A stretch of DNA of 64,000 nucleotides from Aphrocallistes beatrix. Its lineage: Eukaryota > Porifera > Hexactinellida > Sceptrulophora > Aphrocallistidae. The notes below the pieces were generated by a model. It was given only the letters and a program-made list of their open reading frames with translations. It ran no database searches and was not told the DNA's origin. The translations under genes and the position numbers were made by a program. Shown here piece by piece: positions 31,001 to 41,529 of this stretch; position 1 is the stretch's first letter, and every line of letters begins with the position of its first letter. The stretch lies in NCBI GenBank assembly GCA_963281255.1, contig OY725498.1, positions 124,001 through 188,000 on the forward strand. Reading direction: 5' to 3'.

Positions 31001-31659
31001 CAGAAAGATGCAACGAGCAGACAAAGACATCCTTTGAAATGGCCCGAAGGTGAGGAATGGCCTGACGATTTCTCTGATGAGTCCTCATAGGACACTTTCC
31101 ATATGCATCCTGAGCTAGAGATTTTTAGGAACAAGGGTTATGTAACATTTAGGCTTAGTTATCACATGCATGTATCCATAGTAGGTCTGGTCTTTCCTCG
31201 AATGAACCACCCAAGAAGTTATTTACCCTAAGATATATATGTATACTGTGAATAGTCTAGTAGTTTAGTTTTCTTGCTTACTCTAGGTGTGTTAACTTGG
31301 GTGAAACTAAGACAAATCGTGACGTTTAGAAAGATTACAGGATATCTACTCAAAAGGTAATCTGACATGATCAAGGATCTGAATTCACTAGCAAGGTAAT
31401 TAACAACAATTGCATGAATTTTTATCCATTCTTATCGATTTCATTCCAAACATTCTTTAATTTAACATTCATACCTTACAAAGTTTCTTTTAAAATACAC
31501 AATTATATATAACAATTACAAGTTTAAATTTAAAATTTGATCTATTTGAAACTATGTACCAAGGAGCTGTGTTTAATTATAAGAAATATTAATAAGAACC
31601 TATTTTAAGAACCAATTTTTAGAATGTTTTTGCACTCCACATTTCAACATTTTAAATCA

Positions 31660-31850
31660 CCAACCAAACACCAATGAAGACAGAAGCAGGAGCAGATGAT
31701 TATGAGTTACAAATAACGATAATGAATGGATCGATCAAATTGAAGAAAATCGATCGAGACAGAGTGAATCTGCCACTAGAAATATTAAGAAAGAACAAAA
31801 TGTCCAAAAAGAAAACATACGATCGTTAAGTAAAAGTAATAGGTGAGTTT
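31660..31850 (+). pseudogene. Fragment of the GIN1-like integrase family
   Basis: The frame NIKKEQNVQKENIRS before a donor-like 'aatag|gtgag' matches the RHIKKEQKIQKRNFDR block before the donor at about 42072. Only this region is recognisable. Confidence 0.45.
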
Positions 31851-32249
31851 CTCAATGATTTTCTAATAATACAACTGGAACTAATATTTTCTATACTTGC
31901 TTTGTCGATTATTTTACATTCTTATTTGCTGACGCAAATCTAATTCGTATTATTTTGGCTAATCTTAGTTTGCATGATGCATCACAGCTTTGATCAAATG
32001 ACTTGTCACAACCACATGATACCACACACACATTGCGAATATTTTGCTTGTCCGGTTCTGAATTCGAATTTATTCTTAGAACAGAAAATCATTCTTGCAT
32101 AATTGATGAATGGATAGAAAGGATGATTCTATTTTCACGAAGCGAAAATCTAATGATTTCTCTAGAAGTGCGAATTATCCTGCACTATAGTTTTTGCATA
32201 ATAAAATAATCTGAGTTGTGATTTGTACAATGTCCTCGTTTTTTGAATC

Positions 32250-33310
32250 AGGGAATACTCAGTACACAATTACCAGTACAGAGCACTTATTAAATCTGAT
32301 ACATAAGTTACGATGATATCTTATATATTAAAATGCTAGGATATTTTTTTTTTGTTTGTTTGTTTGTTCGAATTGATTGAAGAATTGGCAAGTCGTAGAG
32401 ATACGAAAATTGGCATGTAGGTTTCAAATGATGAATCTACGATTAAGTTCTAAGATCTAAGCGAAATTTTCACACCTCTGCAAAAAAAATGGGAAACAAT
32501 TTTTCACACCTTTTCTATACAATACTATGTACGGCTTCACTCTCACAATAGAAATCATTATACGACAATATTGTAGGCTGTAATTGTAATTAATACTTCA
32601 AAGCAATAAGTTTTATGAATGTCTCAATTATATATTATAGTGTATAGCAGTTAAAAAGGTTATTTGTATATTTTCACACCTTTATATACATATTTTCACA
32701 CGATTTGACGAATTTTGAAAATTATGCTAGAAACTAGCTTCCAACAGTTGACATGGGGTTTCTAGGGGTGTAGATTTCGAATAACAAATTTTCGGATCCA
32801 TATGAGAAATTTTTCGTTGACCTTTGTTTGAAATATTTATATAAAGGAAAAAAATCCCAAAATATGTTTGATTGAGTGTGACTCCAGGCGCCCGCAGGGC
32901 GACTCTGCGGACACGCAGTGTCCGCAAGCCGCGCAGCGCAAGCAAGCGAAGCGTGCTTGTCTCTAATTAAAATGATATTAACCAAATTAGTACACAACAT
33001 ACTCTGAGAGTTCCTATATCACTGCTCTACAGCAATTATATTAAAGCAACTAGAATGACTCATTCTTAATGCACTTTCCTACTTTCTGGCTCATTATTAG
33101 AATAGTATTCTACAATATGACTCATTCCATATGCATTAATCGATCTCTATGAAGGTATAAGTACGTGTCTTTTATTATTATAGAATACTAACAATTTAAA
33201 TCGGAAATATTTTCTGGAAATCAGTAGGCAGTGATTGGGTTAAAGTTTATTTATGTATTTATTAATTTGAAATTGTCGAACTAGACTTTGGGTGATCATA
33301 AATATCTCGA
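32250..33310. repeat. Duplicated 3'-flank segment D2, copy 2 (interrupted)
   Basis: Matches 25735-26220 on both sides of the element at 32319-32960. The flanks read 'gatgatat...ctctaatt' around the insertion. Confidence 0.8.
32319..32960 (+). mobile_element. Helitron-like non-autonomous element, family B, with internal empty site at 25.81 kb
   Basis: Begins TCTTATATATTAAAATGCTAGG and ends with the GC-rich 'gcaagcgaagcgtgcttgt'. Compared with the uninterrupted copy of the flank (25801-25830), the insertion leaves no target duplication; the exact border is ambiguous by 1-2 bp. Absence of duplication plus a terminal hairpin supports a Helitron/Helentron mechanism. Confidence 0.78.
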
Positions 33311-33394
33311 AATCTGAAAATATTTACTTCTCAACGAGAAAAACCAAGGTTTTTTTGCAAAAATACCTTTCAATTGCAATATTAATATGAGCAC

Positions 33395-33725
33395 ATCAAA
33401 ATATAATGCTAGGATTTTTTTATCTCATTAGGTGTACTGCAGTGATATTATAGTATATACACATATTGAATTTAAGGGTAAAATAAACAGCTGAAATTGG
33501 CATTACAGTCAGGATTAGTTAGGTTAGTATTAAGCAAATCCCTTTTATCATAAACTTTTTTCTCCAGGTCTGAATCCATGTATTAACCGTAGATGAATGA
33601 CATTTTTAGTAAGGAATTAAAATAGTACCTGACCGATCCTTAAATATTCCCAAACGCCCGCAAGGATACTCTGCGGACACTGTGTGTCCGCAAGCCGCGA
33701 AGTAGAACAAGCGAAGCGCGCTTGT
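33395..33725 (+). mobile_element. Helitron-like element, family B relative
   Basis: Starts near 'aatataatgctaggat' and ends '...aagcgaagcgcgcttgt'. It sits immediately upstream of exon 1 of Ubl-zipper gene 4, where it could supply promoter sequence. Confidence 0.6.
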
Positions 33726-33784
33726 TTGTATTAGAATACTATTTTCCATTAATTCATATAACTAACATAGTCTACTTAGATAAG

Positions 33785-34725
33785 ATGAAGAGTGTCTACA
33801 TATCAGGGTTCGATGGCAAAACTAGTACTTTGCAAATTCTATCTTCGAAAATGGAGGTATGTTAAACGAATATACGATTCAAATATTTATTCTGTTAGTT
33901 CATTATAAAAGTGAATATATACCTATACTGGACACCCAATGGACAATAGGCTAAGATGAATAACATTTAGAGAGTGTCTGCCAAATAGGATTGAAATTCT
34001 ATTTAGCAGACACTCTCCAGATGTTATTCATCTTAGCCTATTGTCCTTTGGGCGTCCAGTATAGGTATACCTATATTTACTTTTTCTTTCTTATTTTAGT
34101 ATTATTCTATTTCGGATTTGAGGGAGCATATTAGAGATAAGATGGGAATTCCTGTAAAACAACAACGCTTGGAATATGGGCTGAAAGAACTAGAAGATAC
34201 TCGTCATGGTGTTGCAATGACATTTCAGGATTATGGAATCAAGGGTGGTGCAACCATTGAACTGGTAACTCTAATAATAATTCTTACTATTAAAACTCGA
34301 TTAATGTTTGTGTCTATATATAGTTTTTGGCTATGGCTCCAGTAAGTTCTGAGCTTAGACGATGATGTCGACTCTTCATCGAATTATGACGTAATTGTCA
34401 TCTTTTTTTTATAATTAGAAATTTCAGTTTTTTTATGTTAACGTTACTCGACTGAAGTTGTTTGAGTCGTTCAAATATAATAGTCTATAATGTGAACTTT
34501 GTAGTTTCAAATTGGTAATACATTCAGGATTAGTTAGCTTAATAATAAGCAAATTCCTTTTCATCATTAATTTTCTCTTCCAGTTCTGAGTTTCGTGATT
34601 AACCGTGGATGAATGACATTTTTAGCAAGGAAGTAGAAAAGCAATCGACCGTTCTTTAAATATCCCCAGGCACCTGCAGGGCTACTCTGCGGACAAAGTG
34701 TCCGCAAGCCGCGCAGCGGAAGCCC

Positions 34726-34773
<48 letters not shown>

Positions 34774-35118
34774 TAATCGAGTTTCAATAGTAAGGATTTA
34801 GTACTTGAAATTTAGGTCCTAATCATACTTTTGAGGTGTATATTCTATTAGCGTCTTACGGGGGAAACAGGATTTGATGTCAAAGCTTATACAGATTCAA
34901 GAATATCTACTATGGATACTCGTGGAGATAAGAAAGCTGCTGTTGTAGCTACTGTTAGTATTGCAGGTGGTGCTGCAACAGGAGCAACTATCGGAGCTGG
35001 TGCGGGAATGATAGGTGGACCAGTTGGTGCGGCGATTGGAGGAGTGGTTGGTGGAGCTGCTGGTGCTGCAGTGGGTGGAGTTACTTCACTTTTTGGATAC
35101 TTTTTTGGAAAAAACTAA
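33785..35118 (+). CDS. Ubiquitin-like domain plus glycine-zipper protein, gene 4
   Basis: Exons 33785-33856, 34100-34264 and 34852-35118, all phase 0, total 504 nt (167 aa). The ubiquitin-like part is the clearest of the family: DLREHIRDKMGIPVKQQRL parallels the ubiquitin helix and following strand, then a KELEDTR loop and FQDYGIKGGATIEL. Exon 3 adds a polar linker of about 33 residues absent from gene 1. The zipper follows: GAATGATIGAGAG, the GGP turn, GGVVGGAAGAAVGG, and the SLFGYFFGKN end. Intron 1 contains an inverted pair of segments (about 33920-33990 and 34005-34075). Intron 2 is full of Helitron-like sequence and a (TA)n tract. Predicted role unknown; membrane insertion of the zipper is inferred. 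Confidence 0.8.
34281..34799. mobile_element. Composite of Helitron-like ends and (TA)n tract in intron 2 of gene 4
   Basis: A family A left end ('ttactattaaaactcgatta', 34284) is followed by scrambled interior, a family B-type GC end (gtccgcaagccgcgcagcg, about 34701), a (TA)n tract at 34729-34771, and a reversed family A left end ('aatcgagtttcaatagtaag'). Confidence 0.55.
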
Positions 35119-35559
35119 CCTCGGTTGGCATAGGATCAGAAGGAGCATATATTATACTTTGATTTTCCTAATATATGTACTGGATTATGCACTAAGGCTT
35201 TTTATCATGTTTTCCCCTAGTATTGCTGTTTTAAACTTGTGTGCTTAATTTTCTTGTTTCATAATATGTTATCTCCTCAAATATTGTCTTAAATTCTTTG
35301 TACGCATTTCTGTTAAATTGTCTAAACTTTTAGTTTATTTTGGTAAGGTGACCATGGGGCGATTAAATTTAAAATATCAACCTTTCCTAGATTCAGATAC
35401 ACATAAGATATCGCAAAAGTTCATCTACTTTGAATTCCGACATTTTAATAGAATTAAAAGTTTCAAATAGTGGCAGACGCTTAATCGACACAGCTCCGTA
35501 GTTTGCATTTTGTTTCCAATATGCACTATAAGAAACCATTTCTGGATGAATGGAAAATT

Positions 35560-36430
35560 GGTAAAAATGTTTGTTTACACAAATAAATTGTGTATATAAA
35601 TGAATCCAAAGTCTAAAGATAATCCTTACTATTAAAACTCGATTAATGTTTGTATATATATATATATATATATCTGTTACGAATTGATTGAAGAAACTGC
35701 CGGGCACACAAAGCTGATTTTTGGCATGTGGGAGTATTTTGGCTATGGCTCCAGTAAGTTCTGAGTTCAGAGCAAAATGTCGACTCATCATGGAATTATG
35801 ACGTCATTGTCACATTTTTAAAAGTTAAGCAACACAGTTATTCGGCCATAACTCAGCCATTATAGGAGATAGAAGGCTGAAATTTTGATAAAATCTGTAT
35901 ACCAACACGTCTCACATATGATGCAACTATCATCAAAAAATGATGACTCATCACTTTGTTATGACGTCATCATTACTCATCAAAAATTTTAAGATTGATA
36001 AATTTGGTGGTTTTTCGTACGATATAGATTATAACAGTAGGACAGACGTATTTGGAGATGTTATCTCCTTTATAATTAACCGATGTGACCCTAGGCGACC
36101 GAAGGGAGCCTCTGGCGGACACTTTGTGTCCGCCAGCCGCGCAGCGCAAGCAAGCGCGAAGCGCGCTTGTAAACATGAAATTGAGTTGTTTGTGAGAATT
36201 GCTCAAAGAAAGAAAAGTAGATGAAATTAGACAAAACAAGCAATTAATAATTTGTGGATACTTAATTGTTTTTATTTTCAGTCCAATTACAAATATAACT
36301 ATGCTGTGATAACAACAACAACAACAACTCAAATCCTTTTTTTGTTCAATATTAACCAAATGTGTCTGGTTGTATCAACAAAACAGAATCACCTCATTAT
36401 AAAACTTCTATCTTCATAAATAGATACTGA
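35560..36430. repeat. Duplicated segment D1, copy 2 (interrupted by a Helitron-like element)
   Basis: The non-element parts (35560-35621 and 36171-36430) match 22730-23078. It ends just before a decayed zipper copy. Confidence 0.8.
35622..36170 (+). mobile_element. Helitron-like element, family A, full-length, with internal empty site at 22.79 kb
   Basis: Begins ATCCTTACTATTAAAACTCG and ends 'caagcgcgaagcgcgcttgt', which can form an 8-bp stem (CAAGCGCG/CGCGCTTG). The paralogous unfilled site at about 22785-22803 reads 'ctaaagatagtaaaacatg', so no target duplication was made. Two ATGACGTCAT-like words lie inside. Confidence 0.8.
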
Positions 36431-36559
36431 GTAGGATTAAAGGACGCTTATCTCTCAGAGGATCCCAAAGAGTTCGTTTGTAGCACATTTAGTTCATGCA
36501 AGTTAATATTGTCTATAACGAGTAGTATTAAAGCTCGAAATTCTTCACCATTTTGACAC

Positions 36560-36717
36560 ATGCTAATATATAATGAGGAAGCTGTAGCTGACTGTGAGCA
36601 CGCTTGTGGACAGGAGTTGGAGCAACCGTGGGATTGATAGATGGACCAGTTGGCATAGCAATAGGATGAGCTATTGATGGAGCTGTTGGGAGTGTAGTTG
36701 GTGGAGGAAAAGAGTAA
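36560..36717 (+). pseudogene. Decayed glycine-zipper exon, copy 5
   Basis: From 36613 the frame reads GVGATVGLIDGPVGIAIG, then an in-frame TGA, then a degraded continuation ending in TAA at 36715-36717. The N-terminal part is frameshifted. Segment D1 copy 2 lies just upstream. Confidence 0.75.
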
Positions 36718-36969
36718 CTTTGACTGTATAATTTCTCCATAGTATGTTTTGATTCTTCCTTCCAATTTATGTGATGAATTACTAAGACTTTTTAATCCTT
36801 GATAAATATAGAAAAAATTTAGCCAAATTAGTTTGAAGAAAGATCATGGCTCCATGGAAATAGGATCATCTCATTGGTATGCTGTCTCCTCAGGTAGTTG
36901 TTCAGACGGAAGATTTCGTTTTGGAGGAAGGAGAGTTGCTCGAGGTGCTTCAGTTCACGAAATTCTGTG

Positions 36970-37440
36970 TCTCATCCTAGTTTTATTGAATGAGTACTCA
37001 GTACACAATTACCAGTAAAGAGCACTAATTAAATCTGATACAAAAGTTACGATGATATCTTTAATTTAGATGATATTAACCAAATTAGTACACAACATAC
37101 TCTGAGAGTTCCTATATTACTGCTCTACAGCAATTATATTAAAGCAACTAGTATGACTCATTCTAAATGCACTTTCTTACTTTCTGGCTCATTATTACAA
37201 TAGTGTCCTACAATATGAGTCATTCCATATGCATTAATCGATCTCTATGAAAGTATAAGTACATGTGTTTAATGATAGTATATTAACAATTTTGTCTTCG
37301 CAAAACTATTTTCTATATATTAGTAGGCAGTGAATTGGTTGAAGTTATTTGTGTATTTATTAATTTGGAATTGTTGAGCTAGGCTTTGGGTGATTATAAA
37401 GAATATAAATATCTCGAAATCTGATAATACATCCCAACGA
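36970..37440. repeat. Duplicated 3'-flank segment D2, copy 3
   Basis: Third copy of the flank seen at 25735 and 32250, following the decayed zipper copy 5. No insertion at the family B target site ('gatgatatctttaattt'). Confidence 0.78.
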
Positions 37441-37520
37441 TAAAACCTAGCTCAAATTTTTGAGTACTAGAAACTGACATTAAGTTCTAATAATACTTTT
37501 AGGAAAATATCTTCTATTAG

Positions 37521-37706
37521 TTTCTTATGGCTGATGCTGCTAAAGGCGCTGCAGCTACACTTGGAGGTGCTGCAGTTGGTGCTGCAACAGGTGCAACTAT
37601 TGGAGCTAGTGCAGGAATGATAGGTGGACCAGTTGGCATTGCGATAGGAGGAACGCTTGGTGCAGCTACTGGTGGTATAGTTGGTGGAGTTGGTTCACTC
37701 TTTTGA
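37521..37706 (+). pseudogene. Glycine-zipper copy 6 with premature stop
   Basis: The exon opens Phe-Leu-Met after 'ctattag' (Met at 37527) and runs as a good zipper with a central GGPVGIAIGG. A TGA at 37704-37706 stands where the relatives have the glycine codon of LFGY, one G-to-T change away. The original frame continues six codons to TAA at 37725-37727. The truncated product would be 59 aa and keep nearly the whole hairpin, so loss of function is not certain. Confidence 0.7.
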
Positions 37707-38639
37707 TTTCTTGTAGGAAAAGATTAACATTGATTATTTCTCCAAAGCATATCTTGGCTTTTCTTCTCAATGTATTGAATTACTCTAAACTAATATTTTG
37801 ATTATTGTTTTGAATTTGTGTGCTTAATTTTCTTGTTTATTAAATCTTATTTCCTCAAATGCTGTATTAAATCTCTTTGTACGTACTCCTGCGACTTCTG
37901 GCTCTTCCCTAAACTTAAAGGTCAGCTTCGTGGGAGGAGTTTCCAGTAACGAGGAGTTGACCGGCGCCCTTTTTGTGGCGATCGAAGCCGTCCCCAAGAA
38001 TAATTGAAAATGTGGTTTAATTGGTTCACTCGTATGCAAAAATGTATAGACTGTAAGGGAAAAAAATATGTAGAAATATATTTGATATCTATCTTTTTAA
38101 TATATGAGCAGCATAACTTTTCGAGTGCCCCTCGTAATGCCAATTAGGAATGCAATTTATAAACTTTTTAGATTCAGGTTTGAGTTATTCGACAGTGTTT
38201 ATATATTCAGTAAAAACTAAACAACCAAGGAACAGATTATAAAGTGGAAAATAATTCGACAGTTAAGCTTACTAAAAAAACTTAATAATTTCAGAGACAA
38301 AAATCACTCAGAACATTTGACGTTGAAAAGAATATGAATAACAGATACTTGTATTGGAGAGGAAATTGACAATACAGCACTGTTTATTGAGAAAATAGAG
38401 AAGCAATCAAGACAATGATTGGTGTGATAGGTAGCACTGTGAGTGGGAAGTAATTGGAAGCTTGGCAGGTCCAGGATAATTTCAAATTTCAATATCAGAC
38501 TCTAAGTTCAGATTTTGTGCCAATGGAACATCTCTGGCATATTATCGTATTTCTCTAAAGTAATTACAGTACATGATTGTAGCTTATAGATACGTATATA
38601 GCAGTAATATAATACATTTAAACACTATTTAAATAAGTG

Positions 38640-38830
38640 AATAATCAGTTTCCTACTAGGTAGCTAGGATATCAGATATCTCATTAGGTGCCTGCATTGG
38701 TATATAACAATTGAATTTGGGATAATTTAAAACATTTTCAAACAAAATCTCTTCATTGAGCTACATCCTGATCTGTTCGAGAGTATTGACATCTCAAGTG
38801 AGTTCTATCTTGTTCTCTAATAAAAAAGGT
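38640..38830 (-). repeat. Inverted copy of a segment repeated at 55.4-55.6 and 59.3-59.5 kb
   Basis: Shares 'tatcagatatctcattagg' and 'ctcgaacagatcag'-type words in reverse orientation. Non-coding. Confidence 0.6.
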
Positions 38831-38973
38831 CATTTATCTATTAATCATTAATTCGGAATGACAGAAGAAAATTTTATGTTTATGATAAATTAAATTTGCT
38901 CATTATTTAGCTAACTAATCTTGAATGTACTGTCGATTTTGAGACCACATTGAACGTAGTTTACTTAGATCAA

Positions 38974-40695
38974 ATGGAGAATATCTACATCTCAGGATTT
39001 GAAGGCAAAACTATAACCTTCCACATTCCGTCTTCGAAAATGAGGGTATGTTAGGCAAGATATTTTATTCAAATATTTATTCTGTAAAGCATTGTAAAGT
39101 CAAAGTATTTTGGTTGCTCGAGAGACACAGGGCTGACCCAAATTATCATTTACAAAGTATCTGTTAAGCAGGATTGGCTATACGTGGGTATGTATGTATG
39201 TATGTGCTTTATTTCTTTAGAATTATACAGTTATGGACCTAAAGAAACAGATTAGAGATCGGACGGGAACTGAGGTAGAATCTCAAAGATTGCTGTATGG
39301 AGTAAAAGAGGTAGAAGATACTCGCAATGTTATGATGACATTGCAGGATTATGGAATCACGAGTGGTGCAAACATTCTACTGGTGACTCTTTTGCCAGGT
39401 ACTTTTAAATATTAACTGCGCAAAATGTTCGCGAGTTCGAAAATATAATATTCTAAAATCTATACCCCAAAATCCACAAGTCAAAATTTGAAAAATATAC
39501 ATTATTTTTATCTGTACTATAGTAATTTTAATAGATGTATAGAAGTTAGTTCTTTAGTTGAAACAATGATAGGCTATTGTAGATTATGCAAATCAGTAAA
39601 TGAGGAATTGAACAAAAAAAAGAGAGAACTAGAGAGGATACGGCGAGATCTAGAAGAAAGGGAACAAACAATATTGGAGAGGGAATACAGATTGGGGGAA
39701 GGAGTCAAATTAGAAAGTGAGGCATTGGACAAAAAAAGGAGAGAACTAGATATGTTTGAACGAAATCTAGAAGAAAGGGTTAGTTCTATACGAAAAAAGG
39801 AAGGAGCGATTCTTTTAAAGTCAACAACATTTAATATTAACAGATAGTAGTAATTTAATAAAGGGTTCTGTATAGCGGTTTGATTTACTGAGACCGCATA
39901 TTTAGACGGTGAATTATATTAAGCAATATTGAGTTCTACCATAAACCAGAATGTTAAGGGCTATTCTGTGAAAATTTGAGATTTGATAGAAGATAATATT
40001 TATAGTAAATCTTATGTGTTTTTTGTTTGTGCAAATTCGAATATCTAAACGAAATTTTGACCGCTCGGCAATAGAAAAGAAGAAAGTTTCACATTTCTGA
40101 TGCATTAAATTATAAATGGTCATAGTCACTATAAATATTAGCAGGGCCATGTCTACCAATATAATTTGTTGAATACTTTTGTGCCTTATTTTCCATAATA
40201 CAATTTGTTCCAAATGAACTCTACTAACCCTGAACCCAAAAGCTCAACCAATCCTCATCCCGAGTCTACGCCTCTGATATAAATAAGTTCACTCTCACAA
40301 TAGTAAATTCTTGTAGAGAGCACATATTTGAGAACACAAATTTTTGGCAACTCTCAAAGCAAAGTGTGTCTGTTAATTCTCAAATTAGAAATATCTAATC
40401 GAAAACTTCATTACTAGAAACTGACATTACATTATAATAATACTTTTTATATATCTTCTATTAGTCGGATGCTATTGAACAAAGGCGTAGCAATGCCTCT
40501 CCGAATGAAAAGAACAAAGCTACAGTTACAGCTGGAGGTGTTGCAATAGGTGCTGGAACAGGTGCAACAGTTGGAGCAGGGGTGGGATTAATCGGTGGAC
40601 CAGTTGGCTCGGTGATAGGAGGAACTGTTGGTGGAGCTGTTGGTGGTGTAGTCGGCGGAGTTACTGCACTCTGGGGATTTGTTTTCGGGAAATAA
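38974..40695 (+). CDS. Ubiquitin-like domain plus glycine-zipper protein, gene 7
   Basis: Exons 38974-39045 and 39221-39382 encode the ubiquitin-like half (GKT turn, DLKKQIRDRTGTEVESQRL, LQDYGITSGANILL). Exon 40465-40695 encodes a polar stretch and a full zipper (GAGTGATVGAGVG, GGP, GGTVGGAVGGVVGG, ending TALWGFVFGK). All are phase 0, giving 154 aa if spliced directly. The first two exons could also read through their intron to a TAA at 39413, giving a ubiquitin-like-only product. The 1.1 kb second intron contains a coiled-coil ORF (39488-39847, separate entry). Aromatic changes (Phe to Trp in LFGY) are conservative. Confidence 0.78.
39488..39847 (+). CDS. Coiled-coil ORF within intron 2 of Ubl-zipper gene 7
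   Basis: An open frame of 119 codons without an ATG at its start (first in-frame ATG about 39566). Residues 36-105 are strongly heptad-like with two related E/R/K-rich blocks (KKKRELERIRRDLEERE and KKRRELDMFERNLEERV). A good donor, AGG|GTTAGT, follows the second block in phase 0, but I find no phase-0 acceptor upstream. It may be an alternative exon, a separate gene piece or a relic. It echoes the coiled coil preceding the zipper in the 60.7-kb gene. Confidence 0.4.
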   Translation: MKNIHYFYLYYSNFNRCIEVSSLVETMIGYCRLCKSVNEELNKKKRELERIRRDLEEREQTILEREYRLGEGVKLESEALDKKRRELDMFERNLEERVSSIRKKEGAILLKSTTFNINR

Positions 40696-41417
40696 AGTCT
40701 TAATTGGATAATTTCTCCATGACATATTTTTACTTTTCTACTCATTATATGTGCTAATTTATGTACTAAGACTTTTCCTATGATTACTTCTAGTAGTGTT
40801 GCTCTAAACATATTTGCTTAATCCTCAAATTCTGTATTACATCTCTTCGTTTGTACTTCTGTGTTGAATTCCAAGCTATTACTTGTATGTAGTTTACCAT
40901 CTGTGTTTGATAAAGTGTCTATAGTGCTATTAAATATCAGATAATTTTCATCGAGAAAAACTTTTTTTAAATCTAATGAGCACTTAGATATCTTTAAACA
41001 TTTGTAAAATGAAAAGAGAATTTTTAGTTATGGCCAAAATGATCCCAAACGCGAACTGAACTACAAGAATTCTTCAAGTAGACATGTTCCATACTAACTG
41101 AGACTGGAATGGAGTTGTACAGGAAATTATCTGCTGTGAATAAGGGAATGGGATTCCAGGTCAATAAGGATTTCTTGAAGTTTCAGAAGCAAGAAACCAA
41201 GTGAATAAGCTGAGAACATGCGACAAACTGTTAATGGAACTAAAGAAAGTTCAAAATGTCTTTGGTTGTCAGATGGAAGAGATCAAAAAGGGTCTAGATA
41301 GCTGTGATAGGGATCACCTTAATATTCACCACTCAAAATGCAATATAAATATCTTGATAGCTTTTTCATTTTAGACTAAGTAACTTTCAACCATGGTAAC
41401 TTGTTATATACTATACA

Positions 41418-41497
41418 AGTGCGCTACGCTTGCTTGTGCTGCGAGGCTTGCGGACACTTTGTGTCCGCCGGAGGCTCGCTTCGCTCGCCTGAGGTCA
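41418..41497 (-). mobile_element. Helitron-like GC-rich terminal fragment
   Basis: Matches the reverse GC end (tgcttgtgctgcgaggcttg, ggacactttgtgtccgccgg). The body is missing. Confidence 0.65.
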
Positions 41498-41529
41498 ATA
41501 GCACGATTGATGGCATTCGTAACAAATAA

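Noticed and set aside
36833..37018. Plus-strand frame of 61 codons after the decayed zipper copy
   Set aside because: It overlaps the start of the duplicated non-coding flank segment D2, and no paralogous copy keeps the frame.
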